DNA of 64,000 nt from NCBI RefSeq assembly GCF_003313245.1, contig NZ_QJSD01000001.1, positions 372,001 to 436,000 of the forward strand, read 5' to 3'. Positions 27,601 through 36,887 of this stretch are shown here, in pieces. The number at the start of each line of letters is the position of its first letter. The first letter of the stretch is position 1. The stretch comes from Primorskyibacter marinus (GTDB taxonomy: Bacteria; Pseudomonadota; Alphaproteobacteria; Rhodobacterales; Rhodobacteraceae). Both the position numbers and the translations under genes were made by a program. Below the pieces are notes generated by a model. That model did no database searches and was not told the origin of the DNA. It saw nothing but the letters and a program-made list of their open reading frames with translations.

Positions 27601-28281
27601 ATGGTCGACTGGATCACCACCGATGGGCTGACCGATTACGAAGCGGCGGTCGCCTTCATGGAAGCCCGCGTCGCCGCCATTGCGGCGGGAACTGCCGACG
27701 AATGCGTCTGGCTGGTGGAGCATCCTCCGCTTTACACAGCCGGGACATCGGCCAAACCCGAAGACCTGACCGATCCGGACCGCTTTCCCGTCTACCAGTC
27801 CAAACGCGGCGGACAGTATACCTATCACGGACCCGGCCAGCGCGTCGCTTATGTGATGCTGGATGTCGGACGTCGGGGACGCGATGTGCGCCAATTCGTC
27901 AAGACGCTGGAAAACTGGGTCATCGCAACATTGGACGAATTCAACCTGCGCGGCCACATCCGCGACGGTCGGGTCGGTGTCTGGATCGAGCGCGACGACA
28001 AACCGTTGACCGCCACCGGTGCCAAACAGGAAGACAAGATCGCCGCCATCGGCATCCGACTGCGCAAATGGGTCAGTTTTCACGGCATTTCGATCAATGT
28101 CGAACCCGAGCTTGATGATTTCAGTGGCATCGTGCCCTGCGGCATCACCGAACACGGCGTGACCAGCCTGGTTGATCTGGGCCTGCCGGTGACAATGGCA
28201 GATCTCGACGTCGCCCTTCAGCACAGTTTTGACACGGTGGTGGGCAAGATCCCCGCTCGCCAAGGTCAGCCCGGCATTTGA
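27601..28281 (+). CDS. lipB: Octanoyl-[acyl-carrier protein]:protein N-octanoyltransferase
   Basis: LipB moves octanoyl groups from acyl carrier protein to the lipoyl domains of 2-oxo-acid dehydrogenases and the glycine cleavage H protein, the first step of lipoate assembly. The 226-residue protein has [10 protein letters not shown], the signature [17 protein letters not shown], the catalytic Lys region [13 protein letters not shown] and the catalytic Cys in IVPCGI. The ATG at 27601 sits 7 bp after GGAG. A bidirectional terminator follows. Confidence 0.96.
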   Translation: MVDWITTDGLTDYEAAVAFMEARVAAIAAGTADECVWLVEHPPLYTAGTSAKPEDLTDPDRFPVYQSKRGGQYTYHGPGQRVAYVMLDVGRRGRDVRQFVKTLENWVIATLDEFNLRGHIRDGRVGVWIERDDKPLTATGAKQEDKIAAIGIRLRKWVSFHGISINVEPELDDFSGIVPCGITEHGVTSLVDLGLPVTMADLDVALQHSFDTVVGKIPARQGQPGI

Positions 28282-28304
28282 CTGGCCCGTACCAACAGAA
28301 AAAG

Positions 28305-28332
28305 AAAAGGCGCATCCCGCAATGCGCCTTTT
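28305..28332. terminator. Bidirectional intrinsic terminator
   Basis: AAAAGGCGCAT and ATGCGCCTTTT form a perfect 11-bp stem around a 6-base loop. A T-run follows on the plus strand (end of lipB) and, on the minus strand, TTTTCTTTTTC follows for the small gene at 28426. Confidence 0.9.
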
Positions 28333-28425
28333 ATCTTCATGTGAAATCAGAAACGTTCAAAGAATGTTTGAAAAGGTCTTGGTTGTAAGATCGGGAACGG
28401 AATAAATCTGCTGTCGAAATGTCGT

Positions 28426-28659
28426 TCAGGCAAAAACGTGCCATAGAATGTCCGCGCGTCGCAGGCCAAGCCGCGCCAATGCGTCATCGTCCAGTGCCCG
28501 CAACCGCTCGACTTCGGCCCGGAGGGCATCGTGGCGTTCGTCGAACGGGGTTCTCAGAGAAAATCGCAGGGTGCGAAGAAAACCAACCAATCGATCAGCC
28601 ATCCATATGGGGAAGGCCCGCGATACCGGTTTCAGACTGTCCTGATATGTCATCGTCAT
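28426..28659 (-). CDS. Small DUF1127-like protein
   Basis: A 77-residue basic protein whose C-terminus (LRALDDDALARLGLRRADI) resembles the DUF1127/YjiS motif. Alphaproteobacterial DUF1127 proteins have been linked to RNA binding and phosphate/carbon stress, but this one is divergent. GGGGAGAAGA precedes the ATG. A CtrA-type box (28721-28736) lies 62 bp upstream of the start. Confidence 0.7.
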   Translation of the reverse strand: MTMTYQDSLKPVSRAFPIWMADRLVGFLRTLRFSLRTPFDERHDALRAEVERLRALDDDALARLGLRRADILWHVFA

Positions 28660-28720
28660 TCTTCTCCCCTGATTCAGGCCCGGTTTGGTCCGGACCCGGA
28701 GGTTGTGGCAGCAACCTGCG

Positions 28721-28736
28721 TTAACATTACATTAAC
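28721..28736. promoter_or_regulatory. CtrA-like binding site
   Basis: TTAACATTACATTAAC matches TTAA-N7-TTAAC, the full binding site of the alphaproteobacterial cell-cycle regulator CtrA. It lies upstream of the DUF1127-like gene (minus strand). Confidence 0.6.
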
Positions 28737-28754
28737 AAATGCCCGAATTCACCG

Positions 28755-28776
28755 ACAGTCAGGTTTTCCTGACTGT
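28755..28776. other. Perfect hairpin with TTTT loop
   Basis: ACAGTCAGG-TTTT-CCTGACTGT, a 9-bp perfect stem in the 298-bp space between the divergent DUF1127-like gene and ctaD. There is no T-run after it; it could be an operator or part of a 5' leader. Confidence 0.5.
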
Positions 28777-28837
28777 TCGCATGCACGAGGGTAAGGGAAT
28801 CCATGCCCCTCGCCAGACCCGCCTGCGACAAAAATGT

Positions 28838-28851
28838 TTGATCTGCGTCAA
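28838..28851. promoter_or_regulatory. FNR/FnrL-type box upstream of ctaD
   Basis: TTGATCTGCGTCAA matches the FNR consensus TTGAT-N4-ATCAA at 9 of 10 positions. It is 106 bp before the ctaD start, a position that would allow oxygen-dependent control of this oxidase. Confidence 0.7.
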
Positions 28852-28957
28852 AGTCTGACATTGCCCATGCCGCCACCGCATTCTAAAACGTGCATAGATT
28901 ATCGGGGCGAGTGCGGGCTGTGCGCGCCCCTGTCACCATACCAGCAGGAGGCAAGAC

Positions 28958-30631
28958 ATGGCTGACGCCGCCATTCACGGCCACGAACATGAGGACGAGC
29001 GCGGTTTTTTCACGCGTTGGTTCATGTCGACGAACCACAAGGATATCGGGTTACTCTACCTGATCGTTTCCGGCCTTGCCGGATTCATCTCGGTAGCATT
29101 CACCGTCTACATGCGTTTGGAACTTATGGATCCGGGCGTGCAATACATGTGCATGGAAGGCGCGCGGCTGATTGCTGCGGCAGCCGGCGAATGTACGCCC
29201 AACGGGCATCTGTGGAACGTGCTGATCACCGGCCACGGCATCCTGATGATGTTCTTCGTGGTTATTCCGGCCCTGTTCGGCGGTTTCGGCAACTATCTGA
29301 TGCCATTGCAGATCGGCGCGCCCGACATGGCGTTCCCGCGTCTCAACAACCTGTCCTTCTGGCTTTATGTCGCGGGCACCTCGCTGGCGGTCTGTTCGCT
29401 GCTGGCACCGGGTGGCAACGGTCAGGCGGGTTCCGGCGTCGGCTGGGTGCTTTACCCGCCCTTGTCGGTCCGCGAAGGCGGCATGTCGATGGATCTGGCG
29501 ATTTTTGCGGTCCACGTTTCGGGTGCAAGCTCGATCCTGGGCGCGATCAACATGATCACCACCTTCCTGAACATGCGTGCCCCCGGCATGACCCTGTTCA
29601 AGGTGCCGCTGTTCTCGTGGTCGATCTTCGTCACCGCCTGGCTGATCCTGCTCGCGCTGCCGGTTCTCGCCGGTGCCATCACCATGCTGCTGACCGACCG
29701 CAACTTCGGAACCACCTTCTTTGATCCTGCGGGCGGCGGCGATCCGGTCCTCTACCAGCACATCCTGTGGTTCTTCGGCCATCCCGAGGTCTACATCGTG
29801 ATCCTGCCCGGTTTCGGCATCATCAGCCACGTCATCGCGACCTTCGCGCGCAAGCCGATCTTCGGCTACCTGCCGATGGTCTGGGCACTGATCGCGATTG
29901 GCGCACTGGGCTTCGTTGTCTGGGCACACCACATGTACACCGTCGGCATGTCGCTGACCCAGCAAAGCTACTTCATGCTGGCAACCATGGTCATCGCGGT
30001 CCCGACAGGGGTCAAGATCTTCTCGTGGATCGCAACCATGTGGGGCGGGTCGATCGACTTCAAGACTCCGATGCTCTGGGCGTTCGGCTTCCTGTTCCTC
30101 TTCACCGTGGGTGGCGTGACAGGCATCGTTCTCAGCCAGGCAGGCGTCGACCGCGCCTATCACGATACCTACTACGTTGTGGCGCATTTCCACTATGTGA
30201 TGAGCCTGGGTGCCGTGTTCGCGATCTTTGCGGGGATCTATTTCTACTTCCCCAAATTCACCGGCAAGATGTATCCCGAATGGGCAGGCAAGCTTCACTT
30301 CTGGGCCTTCTTCATCGGCGCGAACCTGACCTTCTTCCCGCAGCACTTCCTGGGCCGTCAGGGCATGCCGCGCCGCTATATCGACTATCCAGAGGCGTTC
30401 GCCACATGGAACGCAGTGTCGAGTTGGGGTGCCTTCCTGTCCTTCGCGTCTTTCGTGTTCTTCATCGGTGTCATGGTCTACTCTCTGCGCGCCGGAGCGA
30501 AATGCACCGCAGCGAATCCCTGGAACGAGTATGCCGATACGCTGGAATGGACCCTGCCCAGCCCGCCGCCCGAGCATACGTTCGAGATCCTTCCGAAGCA
30601 GGAAGACTGGGACAAGGGCCACGCGCATTAG
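28958..30631 (+). CDS. ctaD: Cytochrome c oxidase subunit I (aa3 type)
   Basis: The 557-residue catalytic subunit of the aa3 cytochrome c oxidase, reducing O2 with electrons from cytochrome c and pumping protons. Twelve membrane segments are present. Visible ligands and channel residues are [11 protein letters not shown] (heme a His), [17 protein letters not shown] (CuB His, cross-linked Tyr, gating Glu), [10 protein letters not shown] (two CuB His) and [10 protein letters not shown] (heme a3 and heme a His). As in other Rhodobacteraceae, ctaD is unlinked from the genes of the other subunits. An FNR-type box lies upstream and a strong terminator downstream. Confidence 0.98.
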   Translation: MADAAIHGHEHEDERGFFTRWFMSTNHKDIGLLYLIVSGLAGFISVAFTVYMRLELMDPGVQYMCMEGARLIAAAAGECTPNGHLWNVLITGHGILMMFFVVIPALFGGFGNYLMPLQIGAPDMAFPRLNNLSFWLYVAGTSLAVCSLLAPGGNGQAGSGVGWVLYPPLSVREGGMSMDLAIFAVHVSGASSILGAINMITTFLNMRAPGMTLFKVPLFSWSIFVTAWLILLALPVLAGAITMLLTDRNFGTTFFDPAGGGDPVLYQHILWFFGHPEVYIVILPGFGIISHVIATFARKPIFGYLPMVWALIAIGALGFVVWAHHMYTVGMSLTQQSYFMLATMVIAVPTGVKIFSWIATMWGGSIDFKTPMLWAFGFLFLFTVGGVTGIVLSQAGVDRAYHDTYYVVAHFHYVMSLGAVFAIFAGIYFYFPKFTGKMYPEWAGKLHFWAFFIGANLTFFPQHFLGRQGMPRRYIDYPEAFATWNAVSSWGAFLSFASFVFFIGVMVYSLRAGAKCTAANPWNEYADTLEWTLPSPPPEHTFEILPKQEDWDKGHAH

Positions 30632-30659
30632 TGGCAGCGCCCGACTGAGGCAATCGAAG

Positions 30660-30686
30660 GGCCCCGGACTTGATCCGGGGCCTTTT
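30660..30686 (+). terminator. Intrinsic terminator of ctaD
   Basis: GGCCCCGGA-CTTGA-TCCGGGGCC followed by TTTT: a 9-bp GC-rich stem, starting 29 bp after the ctaD stop. Confidence 0.92.
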
Positions 30687-30851
30687 GCGTTTTGACACTC
30701 GATCCTGCGCCGCCTGATATTTCAGGACATCAGCGCGTCGAGCCCACACCCTCACTGCGCGCCGCCAGCCGTCCACGCCAACGGGTGCGGCAGAATGCCC
30801 ATCGGCTTTGCAGCACTTAACATCGCGCTCAAACGTATTATTCTTGGCCCC

Positions 30852-31349
30852 ATGCCCTATTCTTGGTCAGAAAATCCGCGCGCCACAGCCGAGACCGAAC
30901 TGCGCCTCTGGCCGCACAACTCGCTTCCGCCCAAAGGATTCGCGGCGTTCATCCTCGCAACCTTTTTGCTGATCAGCATGCCACTCTTCGGTCTTTTGGG
31001 GACGGTCCTGCTATGGGGCCTTCTGCCTTTTGGCATGCTTGCCCTTGCGGGTTTGTGGTACGCGCTGCGTCGCAACGAGGCTGATCGCGAGATTCTCGAA
31101 ACCTTGACGATCGGCGCGGACCGCATGCACCTGGTACGGAAAAATCCGCGCGGCGCAGACCAGGAATGGCAGTGCAACCCTTACTGGGCAAAGCTGAAAA
31201 TGCATCCCAGAAATGGCCCGGTGCCGCATTATATCACCCTGTCCGGTGCGGGGCGCGAGGTTGAAATCGGCGCGTTTCTAAGCGAAGACGAAAGAAAGGC
31301 GCTTTACTCCGAACTCACAGACCGGATGCGGCGCATTACACCTTCTTAG
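30852..31349 (+). CDS. DUF2244 integral membrane protein
   Basis: A 165-residue protein with the DUF2244 layout: N-terminal LRLWPHNSLPPKGF, two closely spaced membrane segments (AAFILATFLLISMPLFGLL and LWGLLPFGMLALAGLWYAL), and a soluble C-terminal domain with the strand-rich DRMHLVRKNPRG and VEIGAFLSEDERKALY. The family occurs widely in alphaproteobacteria and often near cytochrome oxidase or DNA-metabolism genes; its role is unknown. The ATG at 30852 begins the conserved region. Confidence 0.82.
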   Translation: MPYSWSENPRATAETELRLWPHNSLPPKGFAAFILATFLLISMPLFGLLGTVLLWGLLPFGMLALAGLWYALRRNEADREILETLTIGADRMHLVRKNPRGADQEWQCNPYWAKLKMHPRNGPVPHYITLSGAGREVEIGAFLSEDERKALYSELTDRMRRITPS

Positions 31350-31360
31350 GAAGATTATTC

Positions 31361-32278
31361 ATGGCGCAGGCCCCGGCCTCTCCGAAATTGAAACGCGCGG
31401 CCCTTCTGGCCGCTGCGGCGGTGGTCGGCCCAAAACTGGCTGGCGGGGGCGAGGCTCAGGCCGCGTCCGAGCGCGCGGCGCTGCATTTGCGGGAAGCGGC
31501 ACAGGGGCACGGATGGGCCGCTCCGCAACAGGTGGTGTTCCTGATCCCGCTGGTCGCACAGGACCATGTCGGTGACTGGCAAGCTGTGGTTCTGCGGCTC
31601 CACCTTACGCTAAGCAGCCTGATCGCGCAGGACAATCCAAACTGGCGCGCCGTGATCTGCTGTCAACAACGCCCCGCCCTGCCCGACGATCCGCGCATAA
31701 GCTACCTGCCCTTCGACGACCCGGCACCCGGTAATGACAAATGGCGCAAGCTGGCCTGTCTGTACGATCACCTGCCAAGCCTCGACATCAACGCGGGCTA
31801 CGCCATGAGCTTTGATGCGGACGATCTGTTGCGCCAAGGCACCGTGGCAGAGATGCTGAGCCGGAACGTCAAAGGCGGCTATCTCGTGCAAGCCGGCTAT
31901 GTGATGGATGCCAGCACGGGCGCGGTGGCGCTGGCGGATGCACCCGATCCAAGGCAACCCTTGCGCAAACCGTTCTGGAAACTCTGCGGTTCCTGCGCCG
32001 CGTTGCGGTTCGATCTGTCTTTGCCCGGCATGGTGGATTTTCTGCGCGAGATGACCCAGCACGAACATCGCATGTTTCCCTACCTTGCCCGTCTGGCCGG
32101 ACAAAGGTTGCAGCCGCTATCGCGACCTTCGGTGCTGTATGTGCTGAATCATGGCGAGAATTTCGGTGCCCGCAGGGGCCGCGTCGGGTTCAAGACCCGT
32201 TTCGTTGTCCGATTTCAGATAGACGACCCGACCGAGCTGGCAGCGATCAAGGCCGATTTCCCGGCCCTCGACTCATAG
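31361..32278 (+). CDS. Putative GT-A fold glycosyltransferase
   Basis: A 305-residue protein that starts 11 bp after the DUF2244 stop, behind AGGAAG. After a variable N-terminus, residues about 60-200 read like a GT-A nucleotide-sugar domain: VVFLIPLVAQDHVGDW, repeated strand-helix units and a DxD-like acidic motif SFDADDLL. The C-terminal part (HEHRMFPYLARLAGQ, SVLYVLNHGENF) is like that of small alphaproteobacterial glycosyltransferases. The sugar and acceptor are unknown; assignment rests on the fold pattern and the DxD motif. Confidence 0.6.
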   Translation: MAQAPASPKLKRAALLAAAAVVGPKLAGGGEAQAASERAALHLREAAQGHGWAAPQQVVFLIPLVAQDHVGDWQAVVLRLHLTLSSLIAQDNPNWRAVICCQQRPALPDDPRISYLPFDDPAPGNDKWRKLACLYDHLPSLDINAGYAMSFDADDLLRQGTVAEMLSRNVKGGYLVQAGYVMDASTGAVALADAPDPRQPLRKPFWKLCGSCAALRFDLSLPGMVDFLREMTQHEHRMFPYLARLAGQRLQPLSRPSVLYVLNHGENFGARRGRVGFKTRFVVRFQIDDPTELAAIKADFPALDS

Positions 32279-32306
32279 GGACACCAGACCACCCTGCGCA
32301 GCGCAG

Positions 32307-32768
32307 TTAGGCCGACAGGCGTTTCTTGACCATCGGGCCGACTTCGCCAAAATCCATCTGTCCGGTATATTTGCCTTTCAGCACGGCCATCACCCGGCCC
32401 ATATCACGGATTGAATCTGCGCCAACTTCCGACATTGCATCGTTGACGGCCTTCTCGACATCCTTGTCGGACAGTTTGCGCGGCAGGAATTCCTCGATCA
32501 CTGCTATCTCGGCCATTTCCCGCTCTGCCAGATCCACGCGGCCACCCTCTTCGTAGGTGCGGGCGCTTTCCTGCCGTTGTTTTACCATTTTTCCAAGGAT
32601 CGCAAGCACTTCGGAATCAGGCACCCCGTCATCTCCGCCTTCGCTCCGGGCTGCAATATCCTTGTCCTTGATTGCCGCATTGACCAGGCGCAGGGTCGAA
32701 AGTCGCATAGTCGCCTTGTCCCGCATCGCTTGTTTCATGGCGGAGTTGACCCGCGTCCGAAGTTCCAT
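32307..32768 (-). CDS. GatB/YqeY-domain protein
   Basis: A 153-residue YqeY-like protein, all helical, resembling the tRNA-binding tail of GatB. Visible are the N-terminal KQAMRDKATMRLSTLRLVNAA segment, MVKQRQESARTY and the C-terminal DMGRVMAVLKGKY. Such proteins are thought to bind tRNA or influence amidotransferase activity, but the role is not proven. The ATG at 32768 is chosen over 32786 for ribosome-site position. It is divergent from carA, an arrangement I recall from other Rhodobacteraceae. Confidence 0.88.
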   Translation of the reverse strand: MELRTRVNSAMKQAMRDKATMRLSTLRLVNAAIKDKDIAARSEGGDDGVPDSEVLAILGKMVKQRQESARTYEEGGRVDLAEREMAEIAVIEEFLPRKLSDKDVEKAVNDAMSEVGADSIRDMGRVMAVLKGKYTGQMDFGEVGPMVKKRLSA

Positions 32769-32953
32769 TGTCGATCCCATCCCCATGGTTTACGCGAAAT
32801 CCGAAGATACCTAATCGACGCCCAAGGCGCAACCGCTGGATATTTCTTCTAACTTACTGAATTTACACAATATCATCTTGCCTCTTGCCACTTGACCACC
32901 GTCGCCAGCCCCCGTAGGTTCGCGCAAATCCACGCCAGAGAAAGAGTCGCGCC

Positions 32954-34108
32954 ATGGTCTCCTCGTCCCATGCCAAGCCCACCGCCTGCCTCGCGCTTGC
33001 GGATGGAACGGTTTTTTACGGTCAAGGCTTTGGCGCTACCGGCGTCAAGGTTGCAGAGCTGTGTTTCAACACCGCCATGACCGGCTATCAGGAAATCATG
33101 ACCGATCCCTCCTATGCAGGGCAGATCGTCACCTTCACCTTCCCCCATGTCGGCAATGTCGGCGTCAACCCCGACGACGACGAGACCGCGGATCCGGTCG
33201 CCGCTGGCATGGTCGTGAAATGGATGCCCACGCAATCCTCCAACTGGCGCGCCGCGCAAGAACTGGGCGATTGGCTGGCCTCCCGTGGTCGTATCGCCAT
33301 TGGCGGCCTCGATACACGCCGCCTGACCCGTGCCATCCGCCAGCAAGGCGCGCCGCATGTCGCATTGGCACATGATCCAGACGGAAATTTCGACACTGAC
33401 GCGCTGATCGCACAGGCGCGCGAATTTGCCGGGCTCGAAGGTGTTGACCTGGCCCGTGATGTGACTTGCGCACAAAGCTATCGCTGGGATGAGATGCGGT
33501 GGGCATGGCCCGATGGCTATGCCAAGCAAGAGGCCCCGCGTCACAAGGTCGTTGCCGTGGATTACGGTGCCAAGCGCAATATCCTGCGCTGTCTCGCCTC
33601 TGCGGGCTGCGATGTGACCGTGCTGCCCGCCACCGCCACCGCCGAGGAGATCATGGCGCATGACCCGGACGGCGTGTTCCTGTCCAACGGTCCCGGAGAT
33701 CCCGCAGCGACCGGGGAATATGCCGTGCCGATGATCAAATCCCTACTGGAAAAACCCGACCTGCCGATCTTTGGCATCTGCCTGGGCCATCAGATGCTGG
33801 CACTGGCGCTTGGCGCACGGACCGTCAAGATGAACCACGGCCATCACGGTGCCAACCACCCCGTGAAAGATTACACCACCGACAAGGTCGAGATCACCTC
33901 GATGAACCACGGGTTTGCCGTCGACAGCCAGACCTTCCCGGAAGGCGTGGAAGAGACTCATGTTTCACTGTTCGACGGGTCCAATTGCGGGTTGCGTGTA
34001 AAGGACCGCCCGGTGTTCTCTGTTCAGCATCACCCCGAGGCCAGCCCCGGACCGCAGGACAGTTTTTACCTTTTCGAGCGGTTTGCGGATTACATGTCCG
34101 CCCGGTGA
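32954..34108 (+). CDS. carA: Carbamoyl-phosphate synthase small subunit
   Basis: The 384-residue glutaminase subunit of carbamoyl-phosphate synthase, supplying ammonia for carbamoyl phosphate used in arginine and pyrimidine synthesis. The N-terminal domain has LALADGTVFYGQGFG and TGYQEIMTDPSY; the class I amidotransferase domain has FLSNGPGDP, the catalytic Cys in FGICLGHQ and the His/Glu in QHHPEASPGP. carB is not adjacent, which is common in this group. Confidence 0.97.
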   Translation: MVSSSHAKPTACLALADGTVFYGQGFGATGVKVAELCFNTAMTGYQEIMTDPSYAGQIVTFTFPHVGNVGVNPDDDETADPVAAGMVVKWMPTQSSNWRAAQELGDWLASRGRIAIGGLDTRRLTRAIRQQGAPHVALAHDPDGNFDTDALIAQAREFAGLEGVDLARDVTCAQSYRWDEMRWAWPDGYAKQEAPRHKVVAVDYGAKRNILRCLASAGCDVTVLPATATAEEIMAHDPDGVFLSNGPGDPAATGEYAVPMIKSLLEKPDLPIFGICLGHQMLALALGARTVKMNHGHHGANHPVKDYTTDKVEITSMNHGFAVDSQTFPEGVEETHVSLFDGSNCGLRVKDRPVFSVQHHPEASPGPQDSFYLFERFADYMSAR

Positions 34109-34129
34109 ACGCCACTCTCTAAAGGTCGG

Positions 34130-34144
34130 TTAAGCCAACCTTAA
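34130..34144. promoter_or_regulatory. CtrA-like binding site
   Basis: TTAAGCCAACCTTAA matches TTAA-N7-TTAA, 50 bp before the start of the glycosyltransferase gene. The same segment can form an imperfect AAGGT/ACCTT stem and might instead serve carA termination. Confidence 0.45.
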
Positions 34145-34194
34145 GTTTCTACCGCCAAAACTTGAACGGTAGAAACCAGGGTGGCGGCTCAGCG

Positions 34195-36096
34195 ATGAGT
34201 GAACCGAAGCTAGACCTTTCACGCGCGGAGCTTCCGGTTCAGCGTGGTCGCCCAGTGGGGCAAATGCTGCTGGAGGCAGGCGCGCTGGAAACCGGCGACC
34301 TGTTGAATGCGCTTGCAGAAAAAGGTCGCAGCGGCGCAAGGATTGCTCGCATCTGCGAGGCTGATGCCTTGGCGGATCCGTCGCAGATCGTGGCCGCGCA
34401 AGCGCGTCACTGGGGCGTCATGGCGCTTGACCGGGACGATCAGCCGCCCGATCCCGACCTGCGTGACATGCTCAGCGCCGAATTCTGTCTGGAACATCTG
34501 GTCCTGCCTTGGCTGCGCATCGGCAAGACATTGGTGATTGCCACCGCCCGCCCCGATGCGTTCGAAACGCTGCGCACGCATCTTCCCGACGGTATCGGCT
34601 CGGTCCAAATGGCTGTGGCCCATGAGGCCGACATCCATGCGGAAATTGCGGCGCGTCATGGCGCGGCCCTGATGCACGCGGCCGAAACGCGGGTCCGCGC
34701 CGACGAAAGCTGCCGGGACCTTGCTCTGATGACACCTCCCAGGGCCATTCTTGCCGGTCTACTGGGGCTTGGGGCGCTTTCGTTGCTTGCACTCATGCCG
34801 GGGCTGTTTTTCGCCTGCCTCGCAAGCTGGGCGATCGTCGCATTGATCCTGTCGGGCCTGTTGAAGGGCGCCGCCTTTGTCGCGCAGTTCCGCCACAGGC
34901 CGGTTCATCGTCACGACCCACCACCATTCCCATGGCCGACCGTTTCAGTAATGGTGCCATTATATCATGAGGATGACATTGCCGAAACGCTGGTCAGGCG
35001 GCTTTCACGTTTAACCTATCCGCGCGCCTTGCTGGATGTGGTTCTGGTGTTGGAGGCCAAGGACGACCGAACCCGCAAAGCGCTTATCCCGGCACTTTTA
35101 CCACCCTGGATGCGGGTCATCGAAGTCCCCGGTGGCAGTGTCACCACCAAGCCGCGCGCGCTGAACTACGCGCTGGGATTCTGTCGGGGCGAGATTGTCG
35201 GCATATACGACGCCGAGGATGCCCCCGCCCCCGACCAGCTTGATCGGGTGGTGGCGCATTTCAACCGTGCCCCCGCAAAGACCGCCTGCCTTCAGGGCAT
35301 TCTCGATTTCGACAACCCGCGCGCCAACTGGCTGTCGCGTTGCTTTTCCATCGAATATGCAAGCTGGTTCCGCATCCTGCTGCCGGGTTTTGCCCGCTTG
35401 GGATTTGCAATACCACTGGGAGGCACGACAGTATTCTTTCGTCGCAAGGCATTGGAGCATGTCGGCGGATGGGATGCCCATAACGTCACCGAAGATGCCG
35501 ATCTTGGTTTTCGGCTGGCGCGCTACGGCTATCAAACCGAACTTTTGGCCTCGGTCACACGCGAGGAAGCCAACAACCGGTTTTGGCCCTGGGTCAAGCA
35601 ACGCTCGCGCTGGCTCAAGGGATACATGATCACATATCTCACGCATATGCGCTCTCCCCGCAAACTCTGGCGAACTTTGGGACCGTGGAAATTCACCGGT
35701 TTTCAGGTGTTTTTCCTGACCACGATCAGCCAGTTTCTGCTGGCACCGATCATGTGGTCCTTCTGGCTGGTGCTGTTCGGCATGCCGCATCCGATGTCGG
35801 CGCTTCTGGACAATACTGGATTGCGGGTACTTACCGGTATTTTTCTGGCATCCGAGGCATTGGCGATTGTCATCGGACTTGCCGCAGTTGCGCGAACCCG
35901 ACATCGCGGCTTGTGGATGTGGGTGCCGACGTTGTTGATCTACTACATGATGGGTTGGCTTGCCGCGACGAAGGCCGCCTATGAACTGCTTGTCCGGCCC
36001 TTTTACTGGGACAAGACCGCGCATGGTCATTCCCCCCCGGATGCCGGCCAAGATACCCCGTCCAGCTCAGCCCGACAAACAGGCGCGGCACCCTGA
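34195..36096 (+). CDS. Membrane glycosyltransferase (GT2) with GspE/MshE-type N-terminal domain
   Basis: A 633-residue three-part protein. Residues about 15-170 (GQMLLEAGALETGDLLNAL, then repeated helix-strand units with LPWLRIGKTLVIATA) resemble the N-terminal domain of GspE/PilB/MshE ATPases, which in MshE binds cyclic di-GMP. Two membrane segments follow (about 185-230), then a processive GT2 catalytic domain with SVMVPLYHED, the DxD-type DAEDAP, TEDADLGFRLA and QRSRWLKGYM, and finally four membrane segments. This resembles cellulose-synthase-like exopolysaccharide synthases, so secretion of a polysaccharide is inferred. The ATG at 34195 follows a CtrA-like site by 50 bp. Confidence 0.88.
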   Translation: MSEPKLDLSRAELPVQRGRPVGQMLLEAGALETGDLLNALAEKGRSGARIARICEADALADPSQIVAAQARHWGVMALDRDDQPPDPDLRDMLSAEFCLEHLVLPWLRIGKTLVIATARPDAFETLRTHLPDGIGSVQMAVAHEADIHAEIAARHGAALMHAAETRVRADESCRDLALMTPPRAILAGLLGLGALSLLALMPGLFFACLASWAIVALILSGLLKGAAFVAQFRHRPVHRHDPPPFPWPTVSVMVPLYHEDDIAETLVRRLSRLTYPRALLDVVLVLEAKDDRTRKALIPALLPPWMRVIEVPGGSVTTKPRALNYALGFCRGEIVGIYDAEDAPAPDQLDRVVAHFNRAPAKTACLQGILDFDNPRANWLSRCFSIEYASWFRILLPGFARLGFAIPLGGTTVFFRRKALEHVGGWDAHNVTEDADLGFRLARYGYQTELLASVTREEANNRFWPWVKQRSRWLKGYMITYLTHMRSPRKLWRTLGPWKFTGFQVFFLTTISQFLLAPIMWSFWLVLFGMPHPMSALLDNTGLRVLTGIFLASEALAIVIGLAAVARTRHRGLWMWVPTLLIYYMMGWLAATKAAYELLVRPFYWDKTAHGHSPPDAGQDTPSSSARQTGAAP

Positions 36097-36196
36097 ATTG
36101 ACCAAGACGGAAACGCATGAAATGTCGAAACCAACGATCGCAGCACGTCCAGCCCGGTCTTTCCACGCTGTCGGCACGGGGCGGTTCGTCAATCGG

Positions 36197-36847
36197 TTAC
36201 TCTTCTGCCAACCCCTGACTGTCCTGTTTCAGCCGTGTCACGAAAGCCGCTGAAATATGGTCGCGTAGCGCCGCGTAGGCCGCATCTTCATCGCGCCGGG
36301 CAATCGCATCGACAATCGCCAGATGCTCTTCAAGCGCATTGGCGCCCCGGCCCTCTGCCGCCAACGAGGTCGTCGCCATCAGCGCCATCGACCGGTAGAC
36401 CAGATCAAGCTGCTGAACCAGATAACGGTTATGCGACGTCAGGTGGATCTGCTTGTGGAAGCGCCGATTGGTGCGCGCCAGTGCTGCCGGATCTTCCAGC
36501 AACGCGCGATCTTCGATCACCATATCGCGCAGAACCTGCACCTCTTCTTCGGTGGCATGGCGCGCAGCCAGCCGCGCGGCAAGGCCTTCAAGCTCTGTGC
36601 GCACGACATAAAGTTCTGCCATCTGGTTATGATCCAGCGACGCCACGATCAGACTGCGCCCGTCACGCGCCAACAGGGATTGCGTCTCAAGCCGCTGCAA
36701 CGCTTCGCGAATCGGCGTCCGGGACACGCCGAACCGCTCTGCCAGATCACTTTCGACCAACCGGTCGCCTGGGCGAAACACGCCAACGTCGATCGCATCG
36801 AGGATCAACGAATAGGCATCCTTTTGCGGCGGTTTAATCTGGTTCAT
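36197..36847 (-). CDS. GntR-family (FCD) transcriptional regulator
   Basis: A 216-residue regulator with the winged-helix signature DRLVESDLAERFGVSRTPIREALQRLE (residues about 25-52) and an FCD domain with RRFHKQIH, EEHLAIVDAI and RDHISAA carrying the likely metal-binding His residues. It diverges from the HAD phosphatase gene; a 13-bp palindrome lies between them. The regulated pathway cannot be told from the sequence. The ATG at 36847 has GGAGG 13 bp upstream, a loose spacing. Confidence 0.9.
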   Translation of the reverse strand: MNQIKPPQKDAYSLILDAIDVGVFRPGDRLVESDLAERFGVSRTPIREALQRLETQSLLARDGRSLIVASLDHNQMAELYVVRTELEGLAARLAARHATEEEVQVLRDMVIEDRALLEDPAALARTNRRFHKQIHLTSHNRYLVQQLDLVYRSMALMATTSLAAEGRGANALEEHLAIVDAIARRDEDAAYAALRDHISAAFVTRLKQDSQGLAEE

Positions 36848-36887
36848 GGTGCAATCTTGTCCTCCGGGAATGCGCGTCAGGATAACC

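Noticed and set aside
28755-28776. Hairpin before ctaD as an intrinsic terminator
   Set aside because: It lies between divergent genes, far from any gene end, and lacks a T-run.
29051-30628. 525-codon minus-strand frame opposite ctaD
   Set aside because: Antisense shadow of a highly conserved gene with skewed His/Asp/Arg/Gln composition and no start context.
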